Assembly (NCBI GenBank): GCA_013398015.1
Contig: VZRR01007595.1
Coordinates: 530,082-594,081, forward strand
Length of the DNA: 64,000 nucleotides
Direction of reading: 5' to 3'
From: Oreocharis arfaki
Taxonomy: Eukaryota > Chordata > Aves > Passeriformes > Paramythiidae
The notes below the pieces were generated by a model that saw only the letters and a list, made by a program, of their open reading frames with translations, ran no database searches and had not been told where the DNA came from. How positions within the stretch are numbered: position 1 is the stretch's first letter; each line of letters begins with the position of its first letter. Position numbers and translations under genes: made by a program. This document shows positions 12,191-25,095 of this stretch, piece by piece.

Positions 12191-15100
12191 ACATGAAATT
12201 AAATTAAATCTTAGCTTGACAGGTTTTCTGAAAAACCGGGAGAGGAATTATTTGATCAGTCTTTACTTAGGCTTCTACAATATAAATAAATAGATTTTAA
12301 GGGAATATATGGACATGTCAGTTGGAAAGTAGGAAGCTCAGAAAGTGAGGACATTTAGTTTAACAATAATGAGTTTAGTTTAACTCATGCAGGTATAGGC
12401 TGCATCATTCAGAGATATATCCTTATAATTGAAGAAATAACAATGCTATAGGTACCGTTCATAGTTTTCTAAGCGAAATAATTTCTTTCCTAGCAAGAAA
12501 AGGGAATAAGGAGTGGGATAAAGTCACATTCCCTAGTTTCTCAGCTCTTGACACCAGCTCTATACCCCAATTGTTTTTAGTTGTATTCTTGAACTCTTCC
12601 TGCTATCATTTAGCATTACTTTAGAAAAGCTTGAAGTATGTTGATAAAGATCAATTGTTAATGAAGGATTTTTATTTGTATTAGATTTGTTTGATATTAT
12701 GCAATCCAGGAACAGTAATATTGAGGTTAGATTTGTTAGAGGAAAGAAATAACACAGAAATTAATACAATCAGAGGAGGAAAAAATTAAGTCTTATCTCT
12801 CAGAGTTTGCTAAACTATCTTGGAAAATATCTCACAGCAGTGTTTTAGACTGACATGAATCATGTGGTGACTTGATCTGCCTAACATGAAAATATTCAGA
12901 TGTTTGGAAAAATCTGTTCTTTTTGGTTTTCATGGAGTGTCAGGAACTATGAAATTATGTTTTCCACTTACTTGCAGCGCGTAAAAAGTACTACACAGTA
13001 AAATTTCAATTAGTTTGTCCCACCACATGGTAAAGTTAAATGAGGCAAGGGCAGAACTATGACAGACCCTTATATCTCTGTCTTTATATTGTAGCAGCTG
13101 AAAGCTATTAATGAGTGTTAAATAGCCAGTGACGTGTAGAAATGACAGCTGACATGTCGATCATCAAATCCCTGGATCTGTTTCTTCTGCTAGAAATGCT
13201 TTCTGTTAACGAATCCTAGGACTAAGAATTGGCAACTGCCAGGCTGTTCTAATTATTCTGAGCGCAAACTACATAGAGGACAAAACAGGCACAGGTACTT
13301 TCTGTGTTTGAGAGGTCATCTCTCGATCTTATGACTAAATGCCTGCCATTTGGGTATACTTTTCCAAATACCCTATTATAAGGTACCTTTTTTGCATGCA
13401 TCATGTAGATGTCACATGCATATGTGTAAATGAACATGCATAAATACATAGTGTATAGTGTACTTCTTTGTCCAAAGAGGCACAGCTGAAGAGGCTGCAC
13501 AGCCCCAGTTAGGTGATCTGGACACATACAACACCTTTTTAAGGCTTCTGACATTGAAATGCCTACAACAGAGTTATTTGTTATGAAAAACATCTGTCGC
13601 TACTGCCAGATATGAAGTTACACTCTGTCCTGAATCCTAGATGGAAATACTTGTTTGGTATTAAATTATCAGCATTCTTTCTGACATTACTCTTTGTTTA
13701 TTATTTATCATGGCACCTATGGATCTTCCTCATAATCAGGTCTGTGACTTGCAGAGAGCACTATACAAGAAGAAAACATCAAAAACTAATGTTCTGTAAA
13801 ACTAGTAGCTCTTCTAACTCATCTAAGTGGAAAGAGGGAAGATCTTATCATCTTTGCACAGTAAGACAGGACATGAAATATGGCCCCACTTGTTTAGCTG
13901 TGCCATAATCTTCCATCCAAAACTGCTGATCAGCTTTTGCTTTCTAGTCAAACCCCAGTTCATTCCACTTGCTGCAGTCGTGACTCATGTTTTACCCACC
14001 AGCCATGTCATAATCCTGTTGATATAAAACATTAATGAGCTGTACTGAGCACGGATTACGTTTTCATCGAGCCTTTCATTTCTTCATATCTATTACAAGC
14101 ATATTTACCATCTTCACACAACATGTCTATTTTTAAAAAAACCCCAAACATATATCCAGTAGCTAAAATCTTCCGGTACTTTTCAGGTGCCACTGGTAGC
14201 TGTTATTTCCATCCAGAACAGTTAGCTGGATGGCAGTTAACCTACAAAGCACTCGGTCACGCTGACTGTCTGCCACATCTGGGACCTGCAGCTTCTAGGG
14301 GCGTATTTTAAATCCAGAAATGACTGCTTTTTAGCATATGCCATCTTTGACAGAGTAGTCACAAAGTGCCTGGCTAACTAATCTGATGTGTTGTAACAGA
14401 TCACTGATTGTCAATAAATAGAAGCCTTGGGCACATGTATTTGTGTCCCCCAAAGTTGGTATAGGCCTGTGTGAGCTTGAAAACAGCAGTTTTATCCTGC
14501 CCTATATCTTTTCCACCCATTCTAGGAGATCTCCTCCCCTCCTTGACTTTCATATGTCTCCTTTCTACTCATAATATTCGTACAATGAAATTCACTAAGG
14601 AGATTTTGCTGAATTAAAATTCACTTCTCATTAATGTGAATAAAGCTTAAATGAATCATTTATCCTGCAGTATTTACTGACTTACAGATAATAATCTTGC
14701 ATTACAACTAATAGGTAAAGGTCAGCTTGCATGATTCACTGTTAATTTGTTTTCATTTAAAATAATTTACTTAGAATTTGTACAGCATTGGTTCCCTAAG
14801 GGAATGAGGCAAAAACTATGACCTGACGACAAGTAGAACCATTAAATTATAACAGAATTATTAATAAAAGAGTCTTTCTATAATTTGTTAAAAATCTTGG
14901 GAGATATTAGCAACTTATTTATGTAAGATATGGAAAGTACATCTGTAATATAATTGCATATAAATTAAAAATTTGCCTAGGGAGACTGTATAGTGGTCAT
15001 AGTTTTTAAATGATTGGCAGATAGATTAACATTGAATGCCCCAGGAGAAAGATAATGAATTCTGTGTTTTGCTTTCTTTCTGATTTCCAAGGAGAATGTT

Positions 15101-16704
15101 AGTGTGTTCTTTTGTTTGTGATGCTTGACATTGTCATAACTAGTTGACTTAAAAAATGAATTCACTTACAATGCTGGTCTTGTTAATAGCTATTTGGGTT
15201 ATTTTGACTTTCATTTAGCTTAGGACACAGAGCTAGAAAAAAGAATGAATAACAATCTCAAGAAACATAAGGAAACTTGTTTCAAGTACATGCAGATAAG
15301 ATATTTTAAGTGTCATTGAATCGTTATTTTGGACAGGAAAATCAAATATATTCTTTAATATGCTTTTAAATTAGATGTCCTTGTTCTTTGGTTTATTTAT
15401 TGTGACATGAGAAGTAATGTATTAATTACAAAATCTTGCCAGCCGTAGATCTGACCTAGGTGATCTGACTTAGATCAGGCTGTAACCATCTGAAGGCTAT
15501 CATTGTTTTATAGACTTTTGCATGACTGTAGCATGTGAGCTCCAGATGGGTAAAGATGGCCAGAAGCGGTAGCCCAAAACACTCTTTTATTTCCCATTAA
15601 CAACAGACACTGACACATTTGCACTGCGCTCAATCATCAGACTACGCAGACATTTTCTTCACTTTGTTAAAATAATTTTTTTTTTGTTTTGTTTAAAAAG
15701 TAATGTTTGGACATATTCTTAAGTGTCACATTGTACGACAGTGACAGGTTATGGTCATCTCTAGTTAAAAATATATCTGCTGATTAACACTGTTCTTAAT
15801 AATACACAACAGGACGCACTGCAAGGTAGTGGGAAGAGCAGCAAAGGAACATTTAGAAGACTTGGTACCTAATTTCTGGCGACTGACACACCTTGAATGG
15901 GCCTTTAAAATTTAAACTGGTTTCCAAGAGTGTGTGATAAAATAGGATATCAGGTATGTCACGTTTGAAAAGGTATTATGTCAAAAGCTCTCCTCCAAAT
16001 TGTACCGTAAGAAATGAGAAACCTTACTAGTGTCTAAATGCTTATCTTGTCAATTTTGTCATATAAACATTAGTGATAGATCCTTAATTTAATTCTAAAA
16101 CATCATAATAGCCAAAGTAATCTACCAACAATTTGAATAATATTGTAAAGTCTAAATATTGGGAAGATTCCATAAAAGATGGCTTGTCTAATAGACAGAT
16201 AATTAAACATCAGTGGCCAAGAGACCTGGCTGAATGTGTAGCTATTTTTGTCTCATAATTCTAATGGATTTTATGAACAGAATTGTTTTTAAATTGAATA
16301 ATTTCTTATGTATTTAATTGGTGGAGTAAGCTAGCAATGGTTCTCACATGCAAGAGAGTTTTTAGCCTATTTCAGATTTTCTCTCTCCTTTGAAATATAA
16401 GCCAGGAAGTGTTATATCTTTATTTCTCTCTCTGGAGACATTAGTATTTTTTCAATTTTAATTTTTTTTTAAATTTTATTTTTAGAAAAAATATTAATAT
16501 GGCTCTCTTCCCCAGCCCAATTTTCCATACCTGAGAAGACTTGTGGAAACACCTACATAACCTGAGATCTGGTGGAGACTTCACTCTAAGTTACTAGCGT
16601 AACCTGAGAGCGTGTAATTGTCCACAACTCTTCACCATCTAAGTTAATTTGTTAGTTTCAAATTTAATCCACCTTCAATAAACAATTTTGTGCTGCATTG
16701 TTGT
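12191..16704. other. AT-rich unique sequence, no gene seen
   Basis: No gene, RNA or clear repeat in 4.5 kb. A small double motif lies at about 15449-15480, where GATCTGAC occurs twice and the second copy forms a short palindrome with AGATCA. Frames up to 114 codons (13249-13593, minus) have no recognisable motif. Confidence 0.6.
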
Positions 16705-16962
16705 TGTCATTTAACCCCAGGCATTGAGTAAGTACCATGTAACTCCTCACTCACTCTGCCACCCTCCCCTCAGTGGGAAGGAGAATCGGAAATGAAAGGT
16801 AAAATTCATGGCTTGAGATAACAGTTTAATGATTGAAAATAATGATGATGATGATTATATTATAATAATAAATTAAAAGAGAGAGAGGAATAGCACCCAA
16901 GAGAAACAAGTGACACCAGCCCATCCCCGAGCAGTGATCAGCAGCCCCCAGTCGACTGCTTT

Positions 16963-16970
16963 GTTTATAT
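16963..16970 (-). promoter_or_regulatory. TATA element of LTR copy A
   Basis: On the minus strand it reads ATATAAAC, 16-20 bases from a conserved TGCTCAGCAT. The corresponding position in copy B (about 32333-32340) has drifted to AGCTCTACAT, so only copy A keeps a plausible core promoter. Whether it is active cannot be judged. Confidence 0.5.
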
Positions 16971-17185
16971 GCTGAGCATGACATTGTGTGGTGTGAAATA
17001 TCACTTTGGCTGGTTTGGGTCTGCTGTCCTGACCATGCTCTCTCCTGGCTTCTTGTGCACCTCTCCACTGGCAGAGCTTGAGGAACTGGAAAGGTCTAAG
17101 GGTAAGTACTACCCAGCAACAACCAAAGATACTAAACTAAACAAACTTAAGTCTGGTATTAACATTATTCTTATATTAAATGCAA

Positions 17186-17210
17186 ATATATATATTATAT
17201 ATATATATAT
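17186..17210. repeat. (AT)n microsatellite
   Basis: Nearly pure AT dinucleotides with one TT break, inside LTR copy A. Confidence 0.9.
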
Positions 17211-17270
17211 AACCCAGCGCTGTACCAGGTGCTAGGATGAAAATTAACGCTATCCCAGGCTAAACCAGGA

Positions 17271-19004
17271 AAATTACTGGTATTACCAGATATTGTTTAA
17301 TTTAATATCTCGTCTCCTTTGAGGAGCAATAGAAAATGTTCAGAGACAAATCCTTACCCATCAGCACCCAAAATCAGTAGGGCACTCTGGAAAAATAAGT
17401 CTCCATGGATTTTTGTCTTAATCCAATTTACATTTAGTTTGATGTCGGAAATAGATATGGTATTAGGTGACATAACTCTGGAAAGTCTCAATATGATTAT
17501 AAGCTTTTAATATCCTTATAATCTTTTCCATCTTATGTCTCCCAACTTCATCCTGAACAATGAATTTCACAGTCTTAATATATTCACTAGAAAAATCTGT
17601 ATCTTAATTTTATGTTATTAGATATACAGAAACTTCTACTTTATTATTTTTACTGTCCTTAAGGACTGAGTTTTCTGGAGCGGGAACATTTTAAAGATGG
17701 CAAACAGTAAAATTATACAAATAGGTTTTTTATGGAACTACAATGAAGATATTAATTTTCTGTCAACTCTGCACAGCTCTCTACAGCAGGCAGTTTTATG
17801 TCTACAGGATAGACCTACAACAGATAGTATTTATGCAATAAATACTTCTAATTCAGTATTGTAAATTTTGCTTCCTTTGCTGTCTTTCAAATAATTCTAG
17901 TTTGATTTCTGTCACTTAGCAATTATTTATATTTAATCAACAATAAAAAATTATCTTTTTCTAAAATTGTTTTAAAAATAGAGACTATGTAAGTAAGTTC
18001 ATTTCATAGAATGTGCTTATAGGCCACATGGGTTTTTATATCATTTTGAGTATAAAACAATGGCAATTTTTATTATGTTGCACTTTCCAAATGTATCACT
18101 GAAGAAGAGTTAATCTTGCTGATCAAAGCAAAAGGAGGAATGGGGTTCAACAGAGTAAAACCAGGAGAATTTTTGTCATGATTTTTTGCATACCTTTAAG
18201 AATCTGTATATCTCCAATGAGAAGCTCTTCTTTTCTTTCCTTGGATTTGGGTACTTTTACAACCTCACTCTTAGGTTTGATGATAGATGAGACTTCCATC
18301 TCTAACAACCCAAAGTGGCTTTTAAGGCAAGACATTCCATCTTTGATATGTATCTGCCTTAAATTGTTCATCTTTTCTTTGTTTTCTCTGTGTTTTATTC
18401 CAAAAGGCAAAGAAGTTTTATTTAGAGAAACCTTAGAAATATTATCCTGCTTCTAATGTCCTACTCAATGTCCTACTAAAGAAAGTGCAGCCTCAATTCT
18501 TGCTTTGAGTCTCCTTCACACCAGGACTTCAGAGAACAGGCAAGCTGCCCATACAGTTAGGACTGTTGCCATCACGGAGACCACGAACATCAGGTATTTT
18601 TTGTGGAGATACTTTAATCTGTAATATAATAATTTTGAGCTATTAAAGTGAGTGACAGATAGCTGTCCAGCATTGATCTTGACCCATCTGCATCCTCAGC
18701 CTCCTCATGTATCATGGACACACGTTGCCACCACTTTTGTCCACAAAGTCCTTCTGCATGTGTAAGATGCAGAATTCAGATATTCTATTCATTTTTCTTT
18801 TTTAAAGCCTGTACAATTACAGGCACATTCGTGTTTTAAATCCCTATCTGCTTCCAGCATACTTACCAACACTTTGCTATATGTTCTGAATTTGCTAAAG
18901 CAAGATGCATTTGTAAGAGAGACTGGAATCCAAACGTGATTTACAAACAAGCTAAATGAATAAAAAAGACAACAGCTTAGCATCCAGTAAGAGCAAGGTT
19001 CTTT
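17271..19004. other. AT-rich unique sequence, no gene seen
   Basis: No gene recognised. A short tandem duplication of AATGTCCTACT occurs at about 18453-18477. Antiparallel open frames of 87 and 92 codons at 18147-18456 overlap and show no family motif. Confidence 0.6.
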
Positions 19005-19157
19005 TACAGCCCAAGATTAAGTATTTCAAATGAACCTACNCTACAGCCCAAGATTTTTTCAAAACTTTAGAGGAAGAACAGACAAAAACAGTTAGGAGGG
19101 GATTTATCAAAGGTAGGCCAAACAAGTGAGTTAATTAAGTATTTCAAATGAACCTAC
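19005..19157. other. Assembly join at N19040 with duplicated flanks
   Basis: TACAGCCCAAGATT occurs at 19005-19018 and again at 19042-19055. AAGTATTTCAAATGAACCTAC occurs at 19019-19039 and again at 19137-19157. Left of the N the two blocks are adjacent; right of it they are separated by an 81-base segment (19056-19136). The same locus is therefore written twice, once without and once with that segment. This fits two alleles or a mis-joined read, not real tandem DNA. Confidence 0.85.
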
Positions 19158-22100
19158 ATTATTTTCCTCACTTATTCTACTGCAATTACTATAAGCTGCC
19201 TCCCAGAATTTGAAGAGCACCAACTGAATATAGAGATGAATTTTGACTATACCACCCTGTCATCACCATTACCATTCATAAAATACAGGCTGAATATTGT
19301 AGGCTTTATTTATTAAAAAAAAAGGTTAATACCTATCCATTGCATACTTCATGTTTTTTAATTGAGTCTCAGGCAGAAAATAAGTATAGAAAGCATCTTG
19401 TTTGGAGCTTAAATTTCAGCTTAAATTTCCTTTCTACAGGAAATTAAAAGTCATAGGCAGACATTTTCAAAAGTCAAGAAGTGAAATCAACTATTATCCC
19501 TCCATTCAGCAATAGTGGTGGCAAAGGCCAAATCTTTCAACTCTTTCTGTGAAGTTCAACAGGAATCTCTGTTCTTTTATAAACTGAAATGTACATTACA
19601 CAAACCGTATCTACTACAGGAATTCTAAGGCAAGTATAGTGGAGTCTCAAAGAGTATTAGGGGAAGGACTGTATACCCTTAGCCCATTCACCTCCTCCCC
19701 CTGACATTTGCTTACAGCAGAGACAAAATACCAAGGAGAGATCTTGCTTTCGTACTGTTGTTGATGTTCTAATGTTCCTATCATGACAAAAGCTTCTTCT
19801 GTCTTTACTTTTTGATCTATACTGAACTACCCTATTGTCAAACTATATTTCTGCAAGGTTTTTTCAAAACTATTATTACTATTATTATTACTATTATTAT
19901 TATTATTACTATTATTACCTAGGCTACACCATGGTTTATTCTGATATGAGGATTGTGATTGAAATAAAAGTTGAAAGGATCAGGGAAAAACTTGATTAAC
20001 TATCATAAACTTCTATTTAAACAGTGATGGTTGTTAAGGTATGTGGCTTTACTTCTGAATTCATGGAGTAGGAAAATTATCTTGTCCCATCAATTTTCAT
20101 CGTGAATTAGACTCACAGATCACAGTTCAAAATGGGACGTTTGGAGAGATTCAGATCATCAGTTTTCATAAATAAACCATATCATAGAAAGTTTAGTTAT
20201 CTAATTCTGAAATAAATGAAGTGAAATGACAACATATTCCTAGTGAACTAACTCTAAAGAAGCCAGGCTGGTTCAGTAAACTACAGTATATCCCCAGAGA
20301 ATCATGTGACATCCCAAAAAAGCAGTACAAGGACAGAATTAAACACCCAAATCGATAAGGTTTCTAAATGAAATGCATATTTCAGTCAGTGAGAACTAAA
20401 ATGTGTCTATCTATGCAATGCTTTTTTAACAGGTGTCGCTACATTAAGGGATTCACAAAAGTAGCTCTGTAGAAGTAATGAGCTAGAGTAAAAGAATTGT
20501 GTTCAAACCCTTCTGTTCTGCTTTTACGAATTACATAAAAATAAGGTTTTAGGAGTTCATGTTTAAGAATGTACTATCATTAGTTATTATACTTAGGTTA
20601 GAGGGTACTAAAAACATATATTCTTTAGCACACACCAATACCAAGAATCCTCTCCTAATCTGCCATTTCATGAGAAAGGCTGAAGGCTAATTCAGGGCTA
20701 AGGATAACTGTGATAGTTTGATTCGAATTGGAGCTGACACTTAAGACCTTCTGAATTCTGTTTGTCGTCTCATACACAGTATTATGACTGTCATCACTGT
20801 ATTTTTCTGAAGCAAGAAGATTATGTGTCAACTCTGAAAAACTGAGTTGCCTTCCTGAGTGATACCGAAGACCAAACAGTGAAGTTATGGCCACAGTGAA
20901 GGGTGAGCAGCAGCTCTGCAGACCAAGGACCCATGCAGTGCTCACAGAATAGGTCAACAGACTACAGTGCCACTGGTTACAGGGAAAGATCCATCACCAA
21001 AATAAAAAGGATTGATGAACTTCTTTACTCAGACTTATTTGCATTGAAGTATTTACTCTTCTCGATATTCACTAATGATCATTTTGTCTAATTGCCCAGC
21101 AAACAGCCTATAAAATATAAAGTATTTTACATAGTCAATTCATGGATTTTCAAGAATATGATTTTTTTTTGTTTTCTGTGACTATTAATGGAGTCATCTT
21201 CAATTAATTTTTAAAATTACAAAAGAAAAAATATATGTAACCATCAGCTAAAATAAAAAAAAGTTAAGACTGCTCAAAATCAGTCCTGAAAGCCAAGAAA
21301 GACATTGATACTATTGAATTGTGTCTGAAAAATGACCCAAGAATTAAGAACACATACCAGCATTGAAAAAGTACTCTGGAATAAACTGTTTAGAACTTCA
21401 TTACAGCATTTTTACAGGACTCATAAATGCCTTTTCAAATACCTTACACCATATGTTTGCTTCATGTTGCCAATAAAGCTCAAGTAATTTATAAGTCTGC
21501 CACTTCTCCGTAAATTGATGTTATGAGTGGCTTAAATTTGTCTGATGCTGTGGGAAGAAGCCATTGAATTTTATGTTCTCTATTTTCTGGATGAGCACAT
21601 CTGCCAAAATAGTTTGCTCCAATGAGTTAATAGAGCTTAATGTAGTTTATATGTTGTCATTGAACACTTCTAATTTTGAGATGGGCTTCACTCAAAAACC
21701 AAGGCTACTGAAGAGGAAATGGTTTAGGTAATTTAAAAGCTCCTGCAACCTTCTACATTCTCTGATAAGTATTTCTAAGGTAGTCTATTAGAGGAGAAAA
21801 ATTGAATACTGAAATATGTGTACAATAAATACAGGAAAAAAATAACCCCATGTAATTCCACTGAAATCATGTGGCTCCTGGGCTGTGAACTACTCACCAG
21901 TGCCCAATTAACCAGTCACAAGAAGAGCGCAACATCAGGAGCTGAGTAAAACCAGTTCAGGAGGTAACAGGGAACAAAGAACAAGTATACAACAAGTGCA
22001 AAACATTACAGACAGTGATTGTGGATGTGAATTTTGATGTACTATGCACTCGCAGGTCTATAAGTAAAGCATGACAGTAAAAATAATGCGAGGAAGATCC

Positions 22101-22512
22101 TGGAGGGGGTAGAAAGAAACCATCAACACCATCCTCATCCCTATCCCCACGAAGAACCTAGAATGCCAAAGATTGCCATAGCCCTCCCTCATAGCCTGAA
22201 ACCACTGATCTAAACTGCCAGACAGGCAGTGAAGGGTGTCAGTAATAGCAGGATGAATTCTATAAATTTTGAGCAGAGGTATCAACTTACTTGTATAAAA
22301 TATAAGTGTTAACATAATGATAACTGGTCTAAAAATAATTATTTGATTCTATTATTAAGACTTAGACCAAAACAGAATTCCTCTTTTGAGTTCACAATCT
22401 GCTCCTTTGGACCATAACAAGTGTCTGACTGGTAGGAGTGCAGGCAATCCATTCTGTAACTCGGATTCAGCAAATCCACAGCGTATTATTACAACACTTT
22501 GAGCAAGAGAAT
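19158..22512. other. AT-rich unique sequence, no gene seen
   Basis: No gene or recognisable interspersed repeat. The only clear simple repeat is an ATT array at 19871-19918. Confidence 0.65.
19871..19918. repeat. (ATT)n microsatellite
   Basis: Trinucleotide TAT/ATT array with regular ACT interruptions. Confidence 0.9.
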
Positions 22513-22572
22513 GCTCACAATAATAGTTATTTTGTGTGCGTGCACAAAATAACTATTATTTTGTATGTGAGC
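22513..22572. other. Long perfect hairpin (inverted repeat)
   Basis: An 18-bp perfect inverted repeat: AATAATAGTTATTTTGTG at 22519-22536 pairs with 22543-22560 around a 6-base loop TGCGTG. Beyond it GCTCAC (22513-22518) pairs with GTGAGC (22567-22572), leaving a 6-base one-sided bulge. The whole folds into a 60-nt stem-loop. It has the size of a small precursor hairpin or a template-switch palindrome; I recognise no known microRNA in it. Confidence 0.85.
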
Positions 22573-24440
22573 CACAGAGCACCACCTGGAAACTGGAAAA
22601 GATCTGAGATGGGTTCCTTGTATTACTAATGCACCCTCCACTTGAGGCAGAGTGGGCTCAGGCCTACATTACTTGGCCTGGGGACCAGGACTCAGTTCCT
22701 GGATGAGTATGGGGGGAATGTACTACATTTAGACATGGTGATGGAATCCAAGATGCCAGTATTTACATGGTAAAAAAACCTGCCTATTTTCAGATTCAGA
22801 TCTTTGTGAATGAATCCATTCTCTCTTTATCCTGTCCTCTGACTATTCCTATTTTAAGTCCATCTGAGAATAGTACTGCAATATCCTTGGCACTGATAGA
22901 TTTTGATAGGGATTGAAACTTCTGACCACTACTGACATATAAACAAATAATGACAATGAAAAATGGCACTCATTAAATCAAATAAAGCAGGTAACATTGG
23001 AAATACCACAGCCACATATAAAAATACAGAAATTGTGGTTCAAATCTGGTTTTGAGCGCAGTCTTTTTATTGTAAATCATTAAATTTATAAGGAACTGGT
23101 ATGGAATCTGGAAAAAAACCCCAACAAACCAACCTAGAAATAAGAATCTGACTTCTGTGTCGTGATTCAGTTTCTCAGTATCCCTGTGGTTTTTTGTCAT
23201 AGGAGTGGAATAGATTATTTAAAAAAAAAAACCAGCCCTGGCTTCTCAGAGGCTTTAAAGAGTGAATTCTATAAAGTCCAGGGACTTCTTCAGTGTTACT
23301 GAATATTTTTTTCATTTATTTCCATATCTTTCTTTTAATTTCCATTTAAGAAATCTTGTAAATCCAAAGCTATTGCTTTCCTCCTTCTTCATTCTGTATT
23401 TTATGCATTTTAATTTTACTGACTGGTTCTCACTATTTCATGTATCTGAGTAATTTTCTATGCATATGAAGGATTATAGTACATGTATAATATAGAGTGA
23501 TTCACTTCCCTGTTACATGAACTGTCTTTGCATTGACAGAAATGTTATGCCCATTGATTTATAGATAAAAGTGTAAATTTGTTGTAAGCAACATTTTTAG
23601 GGAACATTTTTTAAAAAACAACAGCATCTAGTTTGTTATACAGTACATCTAACAATTTTCATCTTTTTCAGCTTTCCAAGCATTTTAGGTTTTGACAATT
23701 GCTTGAAACACAGAGAATTACATTACAGTTACAATGCTATTGTAATTGGTCCAACTCATTCTCTCTCGTGATGAGAACTTGAAATGAGGCAATTTTTATA
23801 AATTCTTCTTCAGTTAATGTCTCCGTCCTTGTTTCATAGGGAACTGGATTTAGCTCATTCAAGACACATGAGCTGCAAGTTTATATGGAGGTCTCCACCA
23901 TGCACTTACTGGAGCTGCACTGCTAAAAAAACCCTTTTTTATATAATTTTTATAAGGATTCCAGGGAAAAGAGAAAGGACAAAAAGAAAAGATAATACAA
24001 CTGATTGGAGTAATCCATATTTACTCAAATTTCTGGGATATTTGCAAATACCTGTCAAGGAAGAAGTCCACTATACACCTTCTTAATTAACTGCTAAAAT
24101 GTTAGGAAGAGAAGAGATTGTAATTAACGACTATTTGTGCTTACGGTAGAATAGGAGTCCAAAATGGAGAGACATTGATGGAAGCAGGGAAGTTTGTGAG
24201 GGAAAAGGGGTAAGGTTGCTAAAGTATACCAAAGATCATCTTACTGTATTGTAGGAATGAAGGGATGAGAAACTTCAGAGGAAGTAGGATGAAATATCCA
24301 AGAATACGTGAAGGACTCAAAATAATAAAAAAATGTCCAGGAACTGTATAAAAAATATCAAACATATAATTAGATTCTAGAGACAGAGAACCATGATACC
24401 TTTTGATGTCAGAAGGCAAAAAATAGAAGCATTCTTTGAC
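22573..24440. other. AT-rich unique sequence, no gene seen
   Basis: Nothing gene-like recognised. Poly-A at 23220-23231 is a simple tract. Confidence 0.65.
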
Positions 24441-25095
24441 AGTACATCAGTGTTTAATGCTGAGGGATGCTTCTTCCAGTAGTTCTGGGGATGGATTCTG
24501 TGGTGCTGTACCCCCTCTTACTGATCGCTTCCTGCCCTCTCCATGGGGTCTGCCTCCTTCCCCCGCCCCTAGTCCTGGCCACTCCTCGAGTTCTCCCTAT
24601 TGGTTCCTGTATCCCAACACCGCCCATGTACCACCCCTATGCCCTGAAACCATTTGCCCATGTGCTCTCCCCGACCCCCTGGCACCCGGGTAAACTGAGG
24701 CTCCAGGCCATGTGACTCTCTTTCCCTCTCTCTGCCCCTGGCAGCAGCCTGCCAACACATCTTCTCCTCTGCCTTTGGGGGCCAGCCCGTGTGCTGGCCC
24801 CAGGCTTTGGGGAGGCAGCATGGAATAAAGACCTTTGCAGTGCCATGAGGAGAGCCTTCTCACCTCCTTTGCCATCACTGAAGTTGCAGGCTGGCAGCTG
24901 GAGCAGCGGTGCGGGGAGTCCGAGATGGACTGCAGGAGGGCAGAGAATCCCTGCCTTGTCCCAAGAAACCCCCGCTGCGCTCACAGGGAAAGCTGCAGCA
25001 GCTAAGCAACACCCAGCACTGCTACAGGGTTCTTCTCCTTCTTGGCCACTGAAGCCCATCCAGAGGCTCCTGGGGTCTCTATGCCAGATTGAGCA
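24441..25095 (+). mobile_element. LTR-like GC-rich repeat with promoter and poly(A) signals
   Basis: GC content jumps sharply here. In order on the plus strand there is a GC box (CCCCGCCCC, 24561-24569), an inverted CCAAT element (ATTGG, 24599-24603), a weak TATA-like CTATGCC near 24637, and AATAAA at 24824-24829. It then runs GACCTTTGCAGTGCCATGAGG into a GC-rich U5-like tail. That order and spacing is the layout of a retroviral LTR (U3, R, U5), and the text resembles avian LTRs from memory. Exact ends and target-site duplication were not found, and no primer-binding site or viral gene follows. The several overlapping open frames on both strands are a by-product of high GC. Confidence 0.6.
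24824..24829 (+). promoter_or_regulatory. Canonical polyadenylation signal AATAAA in LTR-like repeat
   Basis: It lies in GGAATAAAGACC, followed about 15-20 bases later by GT/GA-rich text, as in an LTR R region. Confidence 0.55.

Larger units (their letters stand above)
16705..17270 (-). mobile_element. Solo LTR of an endogenous retrovirus, copy A
   Basis: This matches, from memory, an avian LTR family whose sense strand begins TGTGCTGGTTT.. and ends ..GGTTTAACCCC..GACA. Here the plus strand starts TGTCATTTAACCCC (antisense of the 3' end) and finishes with CCCAGGCTAAACCAGG (antisense of the 5' end). In LTR sense the TATA element is at 16963-16970 (GTTTATAT on the plus strand). The ATTAAA-type polyadenylation signal is at 16825-16830. 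Shared text with copy B at 32022-32613 includes ATGCTGAGCA, GTCTGCTGTCCTG, TTGTGCACC and AAAATTAACGCTATCCCAG. No gag, pol or env lies beside it, so it is a solo LTR. An AT array at 17186-17210 has grown inside it. Confidence 0.8.
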
